From contig JADHTQ010000003.1 of the NCBI GenBank assembly GCA_016784965.1, forward strand, positions 62,001 to 126,000: a stretch of DNA of 64,000 nucleotides, read 5' to 3'. The notes beneath the pieces were generated by a model. The model ran no database searches. It was not told where the DNA came from and saw nothing but the letters and a program-made list of their open reading frames with translations. Made by a program: the position numbers and the translations under genes. Source of the DNA: Bacteriovoracaceae bacterium (GTDB lineage: Bacteria; Bdellovibrionota; Bacteriovoracia; Bacteriovoracales; Bacteriovoracaceae). Shown piece after piece: positions 39,536 to 48,668 of the stretch. Every line of letters starts with the position of its first letter. Position 1 is the first letter of the stretch.

Positions 39536-39721
39536 ATGTTTGATTACTTTTTTTTAACTCTTGTATTTTTTGGAATTTTTCTAATTTTTATGTCAATTGG
39601 TGTGATCTTAAGTGACCTGCAAATTAAAGGATCTTGTGGTGGCGCCAGTAAACTGACTGGACAAAAGTGCCCTCATTGTTCTGGAACCGGTAGTGCGAGT
39701 ACCTGTAGCAGCTCAGTTTGA
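39536..39721 (+). CDS. nqrM: NqrM, Na+-NQR maturation protein
   Basis: A 61-residue protein with one membrane helix (about residues 5-27) followed by a Cys-rich tail: GSCGG, then KCPHC and a final Cys near the C-terminal end. This is the DUF539/NqrM layout; NqrM delivers iron to the NqrD/NqrE centre. Its location after apbE fits exactly. Confidence 0.9.
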   Translation: MFDYFFLTLVFFGIFLIFMSIGVILSDLQIKGSCGGASKLTGQKCPHCSGTGSASTCSSSV

Positions 39722-39768
39722 ATTTTTAAGTCTACCAAAACCCACTGGTCTGGCGCCTAAGGATATAA

Positions 39769-40863
39769 ATGAAAAGCTTTATAAATACGTTCTTCGTTAG
39801 TACTTTTTTGGTTCTAGCAGCAATTGCTAGCATTACCTCAACGAATCTTGTAGATGCAAAATGTTTAAAATGGGGAGACACGTATAAGGTAGGGCAACTT
39901 GATGAAAAAATATTAAATGAAGCCAGCTCCATTGCTATCTCCAAAAATTATAATCGCCTTTATCACATGAATGATTCCATAAAAGACACAACAAATCCTA
40001 CTGGTTACTCAACTGCTCCTTATTTTTACTATACAGATGATTTGGGTAGTAAAACAACGAAAGTTAAAATTAATAATGTAAGTTTAACAGATGTGGAAGA
40101 TATGACCTATGGGAGTTGTCACAGCAAAGTAGCAGAGGATAGGTGTATATTTATTGCAGATATTGGGATCGCAAGAGGAGACAGAAAAAATGTTAGTAAG
40201 CAAATAATAATAATCAAGGAAATGAAAAACTTCCCCGCATCCGTAGATCCTATTGTGGTCATACCAATTCAACTTCAAATAGAAAATGAGCAAAAAATGG
40301 ATGCTGAAAGTATAGGAATTCACCCTGATGGTGATCTTTATATTCTTAGTAAAAATTATCATTACAAAGGATTTAAAAATTCTAAGGCCTTCGCTTCAAA
40401 TTTGTTTAGACTAAAAAAACAAAAATGGGTTGATTACAAAAAAAGTGACAAGACTTTAACTATGAAAAACTATGGGACCATCGATTTATCAGATTTTTTC
40501 TCTAATAGTAAAAATATTAAAGTTCGTTATCCAGATTTTCCTGGTTGGCTCTATCAGGTGCCTACCAGTATGGATATTTCAAAAGATGGTTCAAAATTTA
40601 TCATTCTAACCTACTTAGGTGCCATTGAAATACACTATGATCTCTCACAAGGTGAGCTTTCGCCAGGTTTTGCAAAATCATTATTACAAAAAAGCGCATC
40701 TATTCTACAGTTTAACAAAGAATTTGAAATTCAAACAAATCAAGAGGCAATTGCTTATTCAAAAGATACTGTAAGTTTTATATATACTAGCGAATATAAT
40801 GCAAAAAAGTTTCCTGGAAAAAAACCTCTTATCCTTAAGCGCAAATGTCTATCACATAAATAG
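39769..40863 (+). CDS. Secreted protein of unknown function, possible beta-propeller
   Basis: A 364-residue protein with a signal peptide ending near NLVDA and a mature part of short strands with recurring elements such as EDRCIFIADIG, MDAESIGIHPDGDLYILSK and PTSMDISKDGSKFIILTY. These spaced hydrophobic strands with D-G turns suggest a beta-propeller, perhaps like SMP-30 or esterase-like propellers. Five or more Cys fit the periplasm. No family is assigned. It stands alone, with a probable terminator just after it. Confidence 0.5.
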   Translation: MKSFINTFFVSTFLVLAAIASITSTNLVDAKCLKWGDTYKVGQLDEKILNEASSIAISKNYNRLYHMNDSIKDTTNPTGYSTAPYFYYTDDLGSKTTKVKINNVSLTDVEDMTYGSCHSKVAEDRCIFIADIGIARGDRKNVSKQIIIIKEMKNFPASVDPIVVIPIQLQIENEQKMDAESIGIHPDGDLYILSKNYHYKGFKNSKAFASNLFRLKKQKWVDYKKSDKTLTMKNYGTIDLSDFFSNSKNIKVRYPDFPGWLYQVPTSMDISKDGSKFIILTYLGAIEIHYDLSQGELSPGFAKSLLQKSASILQFNKEFEIQTNQEAIAYSKDTVSFIYTSEYNAKKFPGKKPLILKRKCLSHK

Positions 40864-40875
40864 CGTTTTAAGGGC

Positions 40876-40901
40876 ACAGTTCTGCCAGCTGTCTGATTTT
40901 T
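40876..40901 (+). terminator. Probable intrinsic terminator after the propeller-like gene
   Basis: ACAGTT and AGCTGT pair (one G-U pair) around a CTGCC loop, followed after four bases by a run of five T. It lies about 15 bases after the stop codon. The stem is short, so strength is uncertain. The rest of the gap to the nuclease gene shows no other feature. Confidence 0.4.
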
Positions 40902-41057
40902 CAACAGTTGTAACAAAGATCTCCAACTTGTATGTAAAAACCTAAATTATCAGCGCTTAACCGCCTGAAATTACAGACGTTAATGTGGTATCTTTTTTGC
41001 ATTTATTACCTTAAAAGATCACTTATTTAATAAACTTCAAGTTTAAAAGAGGTTCAA

Positions 41058-42185
41058 ATGAAAAAGTTACTTAATTTGCGATGCACTTTGTTGATCAGTT
41101 ATACACTGATGTTTATGTTCATTTCATTTTCTACACATGCTTGGAGAGAGACGGGACATTTTGCTGTTTGTGATATTGCATATAAAAACTTAACCAAAAC
41201 AGCTAAAGCTAAAGTTGATGAAATTATGCAGGGAGAAAACTTTGTCTATAACTGTATTTGGCCAGATTTGGTTAGGTACTCAAAACAATGGAGACACACT
41301 AAAACTTGGCATTTTCTAAACCTTGAAGATCAACATGCAAAACTAGATTTAAACAAACCTGGAATTGGTTATTTAAATAGTAACTTACTATCAGAAAAAG
41401 GAGACATCTTAAGAGGTATTCTTCTGGCACAAAAAGTTTTGCAGACCAAATTTGATTGCAAGAAGGCCAAAGGGTGTAAGTCTCAACTTGATAATTTGAG
41501 ATTTTTAGCGCACTTGGTTGCAGATATTCATCAACCAATTCACTTAGGAAGAAAAAGTGATCGTGGAGGCAATAAGGCCGAAGTTTCATGGTTTGGTGAT
41601 CGCGATCATGCCTATAGTAACACATTTAAGGCGAAGCTTGCAAAAGGCCAGGTGTGTGGCGATCAAATTACAGTAAGAAGAAAATATAAGTATAAAACTT
41701 ATTTTCATCCATTACTTAAACAACTTTGTGTCGCTACAGCGACTTACAGCTCAAAGATATCCCTTCACAAGGTTTGGGATTTACATTTTATTGATAAACT
41801 ACTCGCGGATAAAGGGTTAGGGCAGGAAGAAAATGCTTCCCCTTACTCCTATAAAGAATATGCACAATATATTACAAAAGGACTTTTGGTAGATACAATA
41901 TCTAAGTGGCAAAACTCAAGCATTGTAGATTGGGCACAGGAATCATTGGGGCTACGCGCACAGATGTACGACTTCACTAGAGCAGATTTAAGTGGAGAAT
42001 ACTATCGCAAAAATATTGAAGTAATAAATAGCAGGCTAGCGCAAGCTGGGTATAGATTGGCGGCAACCCTCAACAGACTGTTTGATAAAACAGTAAGAGA
42101 CCACAAGCAAAATCAATATTTAGCAGAGCAAGAACAAAAGCTTAGTAGAGCAATTCGACAAATGCTTGACAACCCTTCTAAGTAA
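41058..42185 (+). CDS. S1/P1-family nuclease, secreted
   Basis: Zinc-dependent nuclease acting on single-stranded nucleic acids. The signal peptide ends at Ala28, leaving Trp29 as the mature N-terminal residue (WRETGH), which is a zinc ligand in this family. Other ligands are in KQWRHTKTWHF, HLVADIHQPIHLG (HxxxD pair) and RGGNKAEV. At 375 residues it is longer than S1 nuclease; the extra C-terminal part is helical and charged. A secreted nuclease would suit nutrient recovery from DNA, for example in a predator or scavenger. Confidence 0.88.
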   Translation: MKKLLNLRCTLLISYTLMFMFISFSTHAWRETGHFAVCDIAYKNLTKTAKAKVDEIMQGENFVYNCIWPDLVRYSKQWRHTKTWHFLNLEDQHAKLDLNKPGIGYLNSNLLSEKGDILRGILLAQKVLQTKFDCKKAKGCKSQLDNLRFLAHLVADIHQPIHLGRKSDRGGNKAEVSWFGDRDHAYSNTFKAKLAKGQVCGDQITVRRKYKYKTYFHPLLKQLCVATATYSSKISLHKVWDLHFIDKLLADKGLGQEENASPYSYKEYAQYITKGLLVDTISKWQNSSIVDWAQESLGLRAQMYDFTRADLSGEYYRKNIEVINSRLAQAGYRLAATLNRLFDKTVRDHKQNQYLAEQEQKLSRAIRQMLDNPSK

Positions 42186-42219
42186 ATACTTTGAAAGAGA
42201 TCACCTGAAAAATTATTGG

Positions 42220-42249
42220 TAGACACATAGTTTCTAATTAATTCATAAT
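42220..42249 (+). promoter_or_regulatory. Possible promoter of the PAS-GGDEF gene, near-leaderless
   Basis: TAGACA and CATAAT, each one base from consensus, are 18 bases apart. The expected transcription start is only about four bases before the ATG, and no ribosome site is visible upstream of it. Confidence 0.35.
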
Positions 42250-42259
42250 ATATAGTGTT

Positions 42260-43303
42260 ATGGATAACAATCAATTACATGATGAACTGCTAAGAATCTC
42301 TAAAAATAATAACATCAATTTTGATGACCCTACAAAAATAGATAAAGACAACTTTGAGTGTTTTTTTCAAGACGTCAGTGACTCTTTTGTGTCAATGCAA
42401 CTTAAAAAATCTCAAGCTGAACTGGAACATGAAAAGCTTAAAGTTGTTGTGGATAATACTCCATGCACTATCTCTTGGATTAACAGTAAGCTTGAGTACC
42501 AATGGGTTAACAAGTCATTAAGTGAGTTGTGGGAACTCCCGGCAAAAGAGTATGTGGGAAAAAAGGTTGGCTTTTTAACCAAGGAGAGCTATTTCTACGA
42601 GTTTTCAAAAGAGTTGTTTGCTCAACCTAAACCGACTCTATACAGAGAGTTAGTTTCTGCTCACGAAGGGACGACTAGACATTTCTGGGTAGTAGGCAGC
42701 AAGTATGCAGGAGATACCGAAGCTGTAATTATCGGCATTGAAACCACAGAACTAAAGCAGGCCAAAAAAAAGTTAGAGATAAGCGAAAAACTGGTAGAAA
42801 TGGACGACCTGACAGGCCTGTTCAACATGAGGTCGATGTTTTGTAAAATTGAAAATGAAATTGAAAGGGTGAGAAGATTTCTTAAGCCCTTTGGTGTCGT
42901 TATGATGGATATGGATAATTTTAAATCGGTAAACGATAACCATAACCATCTTTTTGGCAGCTACGTTTTAAAAGAAGTGGGCAAGATTATTAGGCGCCAC
43001 TTAAGAAAGGTCGATATTGCTGCAAGGTATGGAGGAGATGAATTTTTACTGCTTACAATTCAAACTGGTGCTGCTGGAATGGAGACTATTTGTGAGCGTA
43101 TTAGGCAGACCATAGAAGAGCGAGTTTTTGAAAAAGACGGTGATAGGATATCTTTGACTGTTAGTATTGGGTACTCGATCTTTTTTCCAGATATGGATAT
43201 CTCTGCCAAAGACCTTGTAAAGCTTGCAGATGTTGCGCTTTACAAGGCAAAACATGATGGCCGAAACAATGTAAAGGGCCATTTATACGGTGATCAAACT
43301 TAA
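42260..43303 (+). CDS. PAS-GGDEF diguanylate cyclase
   Basis: Makes cyclic di-GMP. Residues 50-160 form a PAS domain (VVDNTPCTISWINSKLEYQWVN and later strands), which may sense a small molecule or redox state. Residues 170-345 are a GGDEF domain with GGDEF at 258-262 and a complete inhibitory I-site RKVD at 249-252, so the enzyme should be active and product-inhibited. There is no membrane helix; it is cytoplasmic. The PilZ protein elsewhere in the window could be a receptor. Confidence 0.85.
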   Translation: MDNNQLHDELLRISKNNNINFDDPTKIDKDNFECFFQDVSDSFVSMQLKKSQAELEHEKLKVVVDNTPCTISWINSKLEYQWVNKSLSELWELPAKEYVGKKVGFLTKESYFYEFSKELFAQPKPTLYRELVSAHEGTTRHFWVVGSKYAGDTEAVIIGIETTELKQAKKKLEISEKLVEMDDLTGLFNMRSMFCKIENEIERVRRFLKPFGVVMMDMDNFKSVNDNHNHLFGSYVLKEVGKIIRRHLRKVDIAARYGGDEFLLLTIQTGAAGMETICERIRQTIEERVFEKDGDRISLTVSIGYSIFFPDMDISAKDLVKLADVALYKAKHDGRNNVKGHLYGDQT

Positions 43304-43304
43304 A

Positions 43305-43706
43305 TTATTTTACAATAACATCAAATTCGGGGGCGGCCTCAATTGCTTTTTTGACAGCACATTGCTCTGCAGCTAACTTTACAGATTGCCGATATTTGTC
43401 TGGAAAGTTAGAAGGAAGTTCAATGTTAATTTCTATACGTCTTTTGTATTTGTTGGTTTCATCTTTGGTATCAACCTGACTTATTTTTATACCATCAGTT
43501 GCAATATCTCTTTTGCCACAGAATGCTCTGACATAAAAGCCAGCACAAAGTGCCATGGAGGAGAGAAAATAATCAAAAGGCTCTGGAGCGTTTTCTTGCC
43601 CTCCTACTACTTTGCTTTGGTCACTCACAACTTTAAATTCTTTAAAGCTTGCTTCGAGGTTTTGTCCCTCTAAAAATTTAACATCAATTTTCATTTTGTT
43701 CTCCAA
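43305..43706 (-). CDS. OsmC-family protein
   Basis: A 133-residue peroxide-reducing or related protein of the OsmC/YhfA group. The two signature Cys are at SSMALCAGFYVRAFC and AAEQCAVKKAI; in this family one pair forms the reactive site for organic peroxides. It is single, divergent from the symporter gene and convergent with the cyclase gene. Confidence 0.78.
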   Translation of the reverse strand: MENKMKIDVKFLEGQNLEASFKEFKVVSDQSKVVGGQENAPEPFDYFLSSMALCAGFYVRAFCGKRDIATDGIKISQVDTKDETNKYKRRIEINIELPSNFPDKYRQSVKLAAEQCAVKKAIEAAPEFDVIVK

Positions 43707-43801
43707 CTAAGCTTGGGGTAATAAATTCGTGAATCATTGTATTCAATTATTCGACAGATTGCCACATTATTGCTACTTTTTTTAAAAATTGGGGAGGGGA
43801 C

Positions 43802-45229
43802 ATGAACTCAAAAATAAAAGTATATGATGTGATGAGCAGTTTAGATTGGACAGTATTTTGTGTAATCTTACTATTAACCTTTTTATCGGTCATCTATGGT
43901 CACAGCTTAAAAAAGAAAACGTTAAAAACAGATGATGAAAAGGAATCATTTCTCGATCTCATTCTTATGGGAAGACAACTTACTCTTCCTATGTTTGTCG
44001 CAACATTAGTGGCCACTTGGTATGGAGGCATCTTTGGTGTTACAGCAATAGCATTTGAAAAAGGTGTTTACAACTTTGTTACCCAAGGTGCTTTTTGGTA
44101 CATAGCATATCTAATTTTTGCCTTCTTTTTAGTGGATAAAATTGCACGGTACAAAGCAATTACTTTGCCCGATCTTATTGAGCAGATGTTTGGGCCCAAA
44201 TCGGCAAAAGTATGTGGTGTTTTTAATTTTTTTAATGTGCTACCTATTGTTTATACAATTAGCTTGGGTCTATTTTTACAGTTAATTTTTGGTGGACACT
44301 TATGGCAGATGATGATTCTTGGTATTTTAATAGTTGTCGCCTATTCGATGTATGGCGGATTTCGGGCCGTTGTTTTTTCTGACATCATCCAATTTTTTGT
44401 TATGTGTCTGGCAGTTTTAACAGTACTGTTGCTGTCGCTTTATATGTATGGGGGACCAACTTTTTTAGTTAATAATCTTCCCAAGCAGCACTTTACTTTA
44501 ACTGGAGGGGAGTCTTGGGCAACCACTTTTGTTTGGGGGTTTATTGCCCTTTCAACCTTAGTGGATCCCAACTTTTATCAACGAGTTTTTGCAGCAAAAT
44601 CATCAAAGGTGGCCAAGGTTGGAATAATTATTTCAACATTGATTTGGTTCATATTTGATATTTGTACAACCTTTGGTGCGATGTATGCAAAAGCTGTAAT
44701 TCCTCAAGCTGATTCCAGCTACGCCTATATGATCTATGCAATTCAAATTTTACCAAATGGCCTGCGCGGCTTTTTTATGGCCGGAATCTTGGCCACAATT
44801 TTGTCTACTTTAGATTCCTACCTATTTTTGGCCGGCACCACTATAACTTACGATCTAGTTCCCAGGAAGTGGAAAGGGAAGCCTCTTTTGCATCACATAG
44901 GGATTGTTTTTGTAGGGGGTTTGGCCATTGTTTTAGCAATAGTATTTAAAGGCAATATAAAAGTCGTATGGAAAACTCTAGGCAGCTACTCTGCATCTTG
45001 TTTATTATTACCAGTTTTATATGGCCATATTTTCCCCCGAAAAATTTCTGATGCACAGTTTGTTTTTGCCTGTATATGTGGGGTTGTTGCGACTACATAT
45101 TGGAGGCTGGTGGCTCACCAGGGCTTTTTAAAACACGTTGATGAGTTGTATATTGGTATTTTAGCAACGAGCCTTGGTCTGTCAGTGTTTGCCGCTATGC
45201 GACACGCTTCGCGGAAGAAGATTTTGTAA
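43802..45229 (+). CDS. Sodium:solute symporter (SSS family)
   Basis: A 475-residue integral membrane protein with about 13 helices and SSS-family features: ILMGRQLTLPMFVATLVATWYGG near the start, the PILIVVAYSMYGGFRAVVFSD-like region and a late ILATILSTLDSYLFLAGTTI segment. The substrate (a sugar, amino acid or carboxylate) cannot be told. It fits the Na+ gradient made by the Nqr complex. An AGGGGAC ribosome site precedes the ATG. Confidence 0.82.
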   Translation: MNSKIKVYDVMSSLDWTVFCVILLLTFLSVIYGHSLKKKTLKTDDEKESFLDLILMGRQLTLPMFVATLVATWYGGIFGVTAIAFEKGVYNFVTQGAFWYIAYLIFAFFLVDKIARYKAITLPDLIEQMFGPKSAKVCGVFNFFNVLPIVYTISLGLFLQLIFGGHLWQMMILGILIVVAYSMYGGFRAVVFSDIIQFFVMCLAVLTVLLLSLYMYGGPTFLVNNLPKQHFTLTGGESWATTFVWGFIALSTLVDPNFYQRVFAAKSSKVAKVGIIISTLIWFIFDICTTFGAMYAKAVIPQADSSYAYMIYAIQILPNGLRGFFMAGILATILSTLDSYLFLAGTTITYDLVPRKWKGKPLLHHIGIVFVGGLAIVLAIVFKGNIKVVWKTLGSYSASCLLLPVLYGHIFPRKISDAQFVFACICGVVATTYWRLVAHQGFLKHVDELYIGILATSLGLSVFAAMRHASRKKIL

Positions 45230-45296
45230 TAGCTTGCAATCCATAAATGGTGTAAATTAGCAATATATAAAGAAATTGATTACGCCGGAGGAACAG

Positions 45297-46577
45297 ATGG
45301 GTAAAAAAGAAGACAAAGAGGCCTTAAATTATCATAGTGAGGGCAAACCAGGTAAAGTTGAAGTCGTTGCCACAAAACCTTGTGAAACTGCTCAAGATCT
45401 ATCTCTTGCCTATACACCAGGAGTAGCTGTTCCGTGCTTAGAAATCGAAAAAAATATTGCCGAAGCATATAAATATACATCAAAAGGCAACCTCGTTGCA
45501 GTTGTCTCTAATGGTACCGCAGTTTTAGGGCTTGGTAACATTGGAGCATCGGCATCAAAGCCAGTTATGGAAGGCAAGGGGGTGCTTTTTAAGAGATTTG
45601 CCGATGTTGATGTTTTTGATATTGAAGTAAATGAACCAACCGTAGATGGTATGGTTGATTTAGTAAAAAAGTTAGAACCAACGTTTGGTGGAATTAACTT
45701 GGAAGACATAAAAGCTCCAGAGTGCTTTGAAATTGAAGAGCAGTTAATTGAAGCTATGAACATACCAGTTTTCCATGACGACCAGCACGGCACAGCAATT
45801 ATTGCCGCAGCCGGTTTTATTAATGCACTAGAGATATCTGGGCGCAAAATTGAGGATGTCAAAGTAGTGTACAGTGGAGCAGGTGCAGCTGCTGTGGCTT
45901 GTGCAAAGATCTTTTTCGACCTTGGTGTCTTAAAGCAAAACCTCATTATGTGTGACTCCAAAGGGGTTATTTATAAGGGCCGTACAAATGGAATGAATAA
46001 ATATAAAGAACAATTTGCGATAGAGACTGATAAAAGAAGTCTTAAAGATGCGATGGAGGGAGCGGACGCATTTATTGGCGTTTCGGTAAAGGGCTTACTA
46101 ACCAAAGATATGGTAAAAAGTATGGCAAAAGATCCAATTATCTTTGCCATGGCCAATCCAGATCCAGAAATACTACCCCAAGATGCACTAGATGCCAGAG
46201 CTGATGTTATTATGGCAACTGGGCGATCTGATTTTCCCAATCAAGTAAATAATGTTTTAGGATTTCCGTTTATTTTTAGAGGGGCCTTAGATGTAAGGGC
46301 CAAAAAAATTAATAAGGAGATGAAACTTGCCGCTGTCTATGCTCTTGCTAATCTGGCCAAGGAAAAAGTTTCACAAGAGGTGAAGAAAGCATATGATAAC
46401 TGTGATTTTAGCTTTGGTAAGGACTATTTAATTCCTAAACCATTTGATAAGCGAGTTTTAACTTGGGTTGCTCCCGCTGTTGCACGGGCTGCGATAGAGA
46501 CCGGTGCAGCGCAAACCATCATAGAGGATTTTGATGAATATACCAAGAATTTAGAAAAAAGGATTGGAACTAAATAA
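45297..46577 (+). CDS. Malic enzyme
   Basis: Oxidative decarboxylation of malate to pyruvate with NAD(P). The 426-residue protein has the malic enzyme core: [15 protein letters not shown] with the catalytic Tyr, [48 protein letters not shown] with metal-binding acids, [11 protein letters not shown] and a [12 protein letters not shown] nucleotide loop. It lacks the phosphotransacetylase domain of MaeB. The ATG has a GGAGGA ribosome site five bases upstream; an upstream TTG adds seven residues and is less likely. Confidence 0.93.
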   Translation: MGKKEDKEALNYHSEGKPGKVEVVATKPCETAQDLSLAYTPGVAVPCLEIEKNIAEAYKYTSKGNLVAVVSNGTAVLGLGNIGASASKPVMEGKGVLFKRFADVDVFDIEVNEPTVDGMVDLVKKLEPTFGGINLEDIKAPECFEIEEQLIEAMNIPVFHDDQHGTAIIAAAGFINALEISGRKIEDVKVVYSGAGAAAVACAKIFFDLGVLKQNLIMCDSKGVIYKGRTNGMNKYKEQFAIETDKRSLKDAMEGADAFIGVSVKGLLTKDMVKSMAKDPIIFAMANPDPEILPQDALDARADVIMATGRSDFPNQVNNVLGFPFIFRGALDVRAKKINKEMKLAAVYALANLAKEKVSQEVKKAYDNCDFSFGKDYLIPKPFDKRVLTWVAPAVARAAIETGAAQTIIEDFDEYTKNLEKRIGTK

Positions 46578-46624
46578 TTTATAAGATATGGAGGTCTTCT
46601 AACAAGTAGTTTAATTGGAGAACA

Positions 46625-47296
46625 ATGTTTCAACGTAAGTATATTTTTGAAACAAAGAAAACAAAGTATTTTAGATACTTGAAAAATACAATTTTTTTAC
46701 TTTTTCTGCTGGTTGCAGTGTACTCAGTTTTATCGACTTTTTTTATAATGTTTTCAGTAAGAGAAAATGAAGAGGCCAGTGACTTTTTTTATAGAAGACC
46801 CCCCGATGCGATTGTAGTGTTTACAGGTGATGGTGGAAGGATTCCCTATGCAATTAAAAAGGCACTTGAGTATAAGCAAGAAAATTTAAATATTTTTATA
46901 ACTGGAGTTTATTCAAAAAATACCGTTGAGACTCTGCTACGCCCATTTAAAATAAATAAAGACATAGATTTAGGTCACCTAGAGATAGATTATACTGCCA
47001 GAAATACTGTGGAAAATGTGATTTCCACTCTACGTTACTTAAGGGGTAAAAAGGGCCTAGATAAAGTCTTAATTATTTCTCACGATTACCATATAATGCG
47101 AATTAAGTTAATCATGAATAAACTCAAAACGGCAGAAGACAATTATCAATTTTATTATTCAGGAATCAAAACCGATTATAAAAACCTAAGAAACCTAAAA
47201 CTCCTTTACAAAGAGGTTTTCAAATTGATCCGGACCTATGGATTTTTACTCTTTTGGACACCCGAGACTCCTTCAGAATCCGTGTTAAAAAATTAA
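46625..47296 (+). CDS. DUF218/YdcF-SanA-like membrane protein
   Basis: A 223-residue protein with one N-terminal helix (about residues 20-42) and a DUF218 domain: PDAIVVFTGDGGRIPYAIKKALEY, then the ARNTVENVISTLRYL and VLIISHDYHIMRI segments with the family's conserved Asn, His and Arg. Members such as SanA and ElyC affect the cell envelope; the reaction is unknown. An ATTGGAG ribosome site precedes the ATG. It lies between malic enzyme and nupC. Confidence 0.75.
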   Translation: MFQRKYIFETKKTKYFRYLKNTIFLLFLLVAVYSVLSTFFIMFSVRENEEASDFFYRRPPDAIVVFTGDGGRIPYAIKKALEYKQENLNIFITGVYSKNTVETLLRPFKINKDIDLGHLEIDYTARNTVENVISTLRYLRGKKGLDKVLIISHDYHIMRIKLIMNKLKTAEDNYQFYYSGIKTDYKNLRNLKLLYKEVFKLIRTYGFLLFWTPETPSESVLKN

Positions 47297-47385
47297 GTTG
47301 GCAATTAGATTAAATTCGTTATAAGTTCCAAGATAACTATTAACGTGTAAGTTGACTTCGTGCGGCAAGGTGTCTTGGGGGTTAT

Positions 47386-48627
47386 ATGTCAGATATTGGC
47401 AGTAGATTTATTTCAATATTGGGTTTATTTGTTATGATTGGTGTGGCCTATCTATTTAGTGTTGATAGGAAAAAAATAAACTGGAAAACAGTAATAAGTG
47501 GTGTGTTGCTACAGGTTGTTTTTGGTATTTTGATCCTCAAAACTCAGACGGGTCAAAGTGTTTTTGAAGGTGCCAGAAATTTTTTCTCTTCCATTCTTGC
47601 TTACACTAACGAAGGCTCTAAATTTGTATTTGGGGGATTGGTCGAAATTCCCAAAGTGGGATTTGTTTTTGCCACAATGGTACTACCGACAATAATTTTT
47701 ATGAGTTCGTTGATGGCGGTGTTGTACCACATTGGGATTATGGGTTATGTAATTAAAGTAGTTGCTTGGATCATGATGAAAGTCATGGGGACATCTGGTG
47801 CGGAATCTTTAGCTGCAGCAGCAAATATTTTTGCAGGTCAAACTGAAGCCCCACTCGTTGTGAAACCATTAATTAGTAAAATGACTGAGTCAGAAATAAT
47901 GTCCCTGATGACCGGTGGTATGGCCACGGTTGCAGGTGGAGTTTTGGCCGCATACGTTGGTATGGGTATTGATGCCGGGCACCTGTTGTCGGCGTCGGTT
48001 ATGTCGGCTCCTGCGGCACTTGTATGTGCAAAACTTCTAGTACCGGAGAGGGGAGTACCAGTTTCTTCAGGGGATATTGATCTTAAAATTCCAAAGTCTT
48101 CAACAAATATTATAGATGCCGCAGCAGCAGGAGCTTCTGAAGGGCTAACCTTGGCCCTAAATGTTGCAGCTATGCTTCTTGCCTTTATCGCCCTTATAGC
48201 CCTGATTAACGGGTTTTTAGGGATGGTGGGCGGATGGTTTGGTTATCCAAAATTTGGACTTGAATTGGTGACGGGATATATATTTTCACCCGTTGCGTGG
48301 ATCATTGGTGTTCCTTGGGCCGATTCTTATCAAGTGGGAACACTTTTGGGTAAGAAGTTAATTCTAAATGAATTTGTTGCCTACTTAGATCTGCAGCAAA
48401 TGATGAAAGTTACAGGAGAAGGGGCCCTGTCACCCAGGGCCGTGACAATTTCTACATATGCACTATGTGGTTTTGCAAACTTTGCTTCAATTGCTATTCA
48501 GGTTGGAGGCATTGGAGGGCTTGTGCCTGAACGTAGAAAAGATTTTGCAAAATACGGAATTAAATGCCTTATTGGCGGCACTCTTGCCTGCTTGATGACG
48601 GCCTGTATAGCGGGTATATTCATATAA
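47386..48627 (+). CDS. NupC-family concentrative nucleoside transporter
   Basis: A 413-residue membrane protein with the CNT layout: an N-terminal three-helix part, then the core with GTSGAESLAAAANIFAGQTEAPLVV (substrate and Na+ site), TGGMATVAGGVLAAYV, an EGLTLALNVAAMLLAF segment and a late TYALCGFANFASIAIQVGG. It imports nucleosides with Na+ or H+. Together with a secreted nuclease nearby, this could form a nucleic-acid salvage route. Confidence 0.9.
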   Translation: MSDIGSRFISILGLFVMIGVAYLFSVDRKKINWKTVISGVLLQVVFGILILKTQTGQSVFEGARNFFSSILAYTNEGSKFVFGGLVEIPKVGFVFATMVLPTIIFMSSLMAVLYHIGIMGYVIKVVAWIMMKVMGTSGAESLAAAANIFAGQTEAPLVVKPLISKMTESEIMSLMTGGMATVAGGVLAAYVGMGIDAGHLLSASVMSAPAALVCAKLLVPERGVPVSSGDIDLKIPKSSTNIIDAAAAGASEGLTLALNVAAMLLAFIALIALINGFLGMVGGWFGYPKFGLELVTGYIFSPVAWIIGVPWADSYQVGTLLGKKLILNEFVAYLDLQQMMKVTGEGALSPRAVTISTYALCGFANFASIAIQVGGIGGLVPERRKDFAKYGIKCLIGGTLACLMTACIAGIFI

Positions 48628-48668
48628 AAGACTTTTAACAAAAAATTCATTAATCTAAGGAACACAAG

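Noticed and set aside
45410-45961. A 183-residue open frame antisense to malic enzyme
   Set aside because: It lies entirely within a strongly conserved gene, has no domain, and its Ser/Pro/Thr-rich composition is typical of a reversed coding strand.
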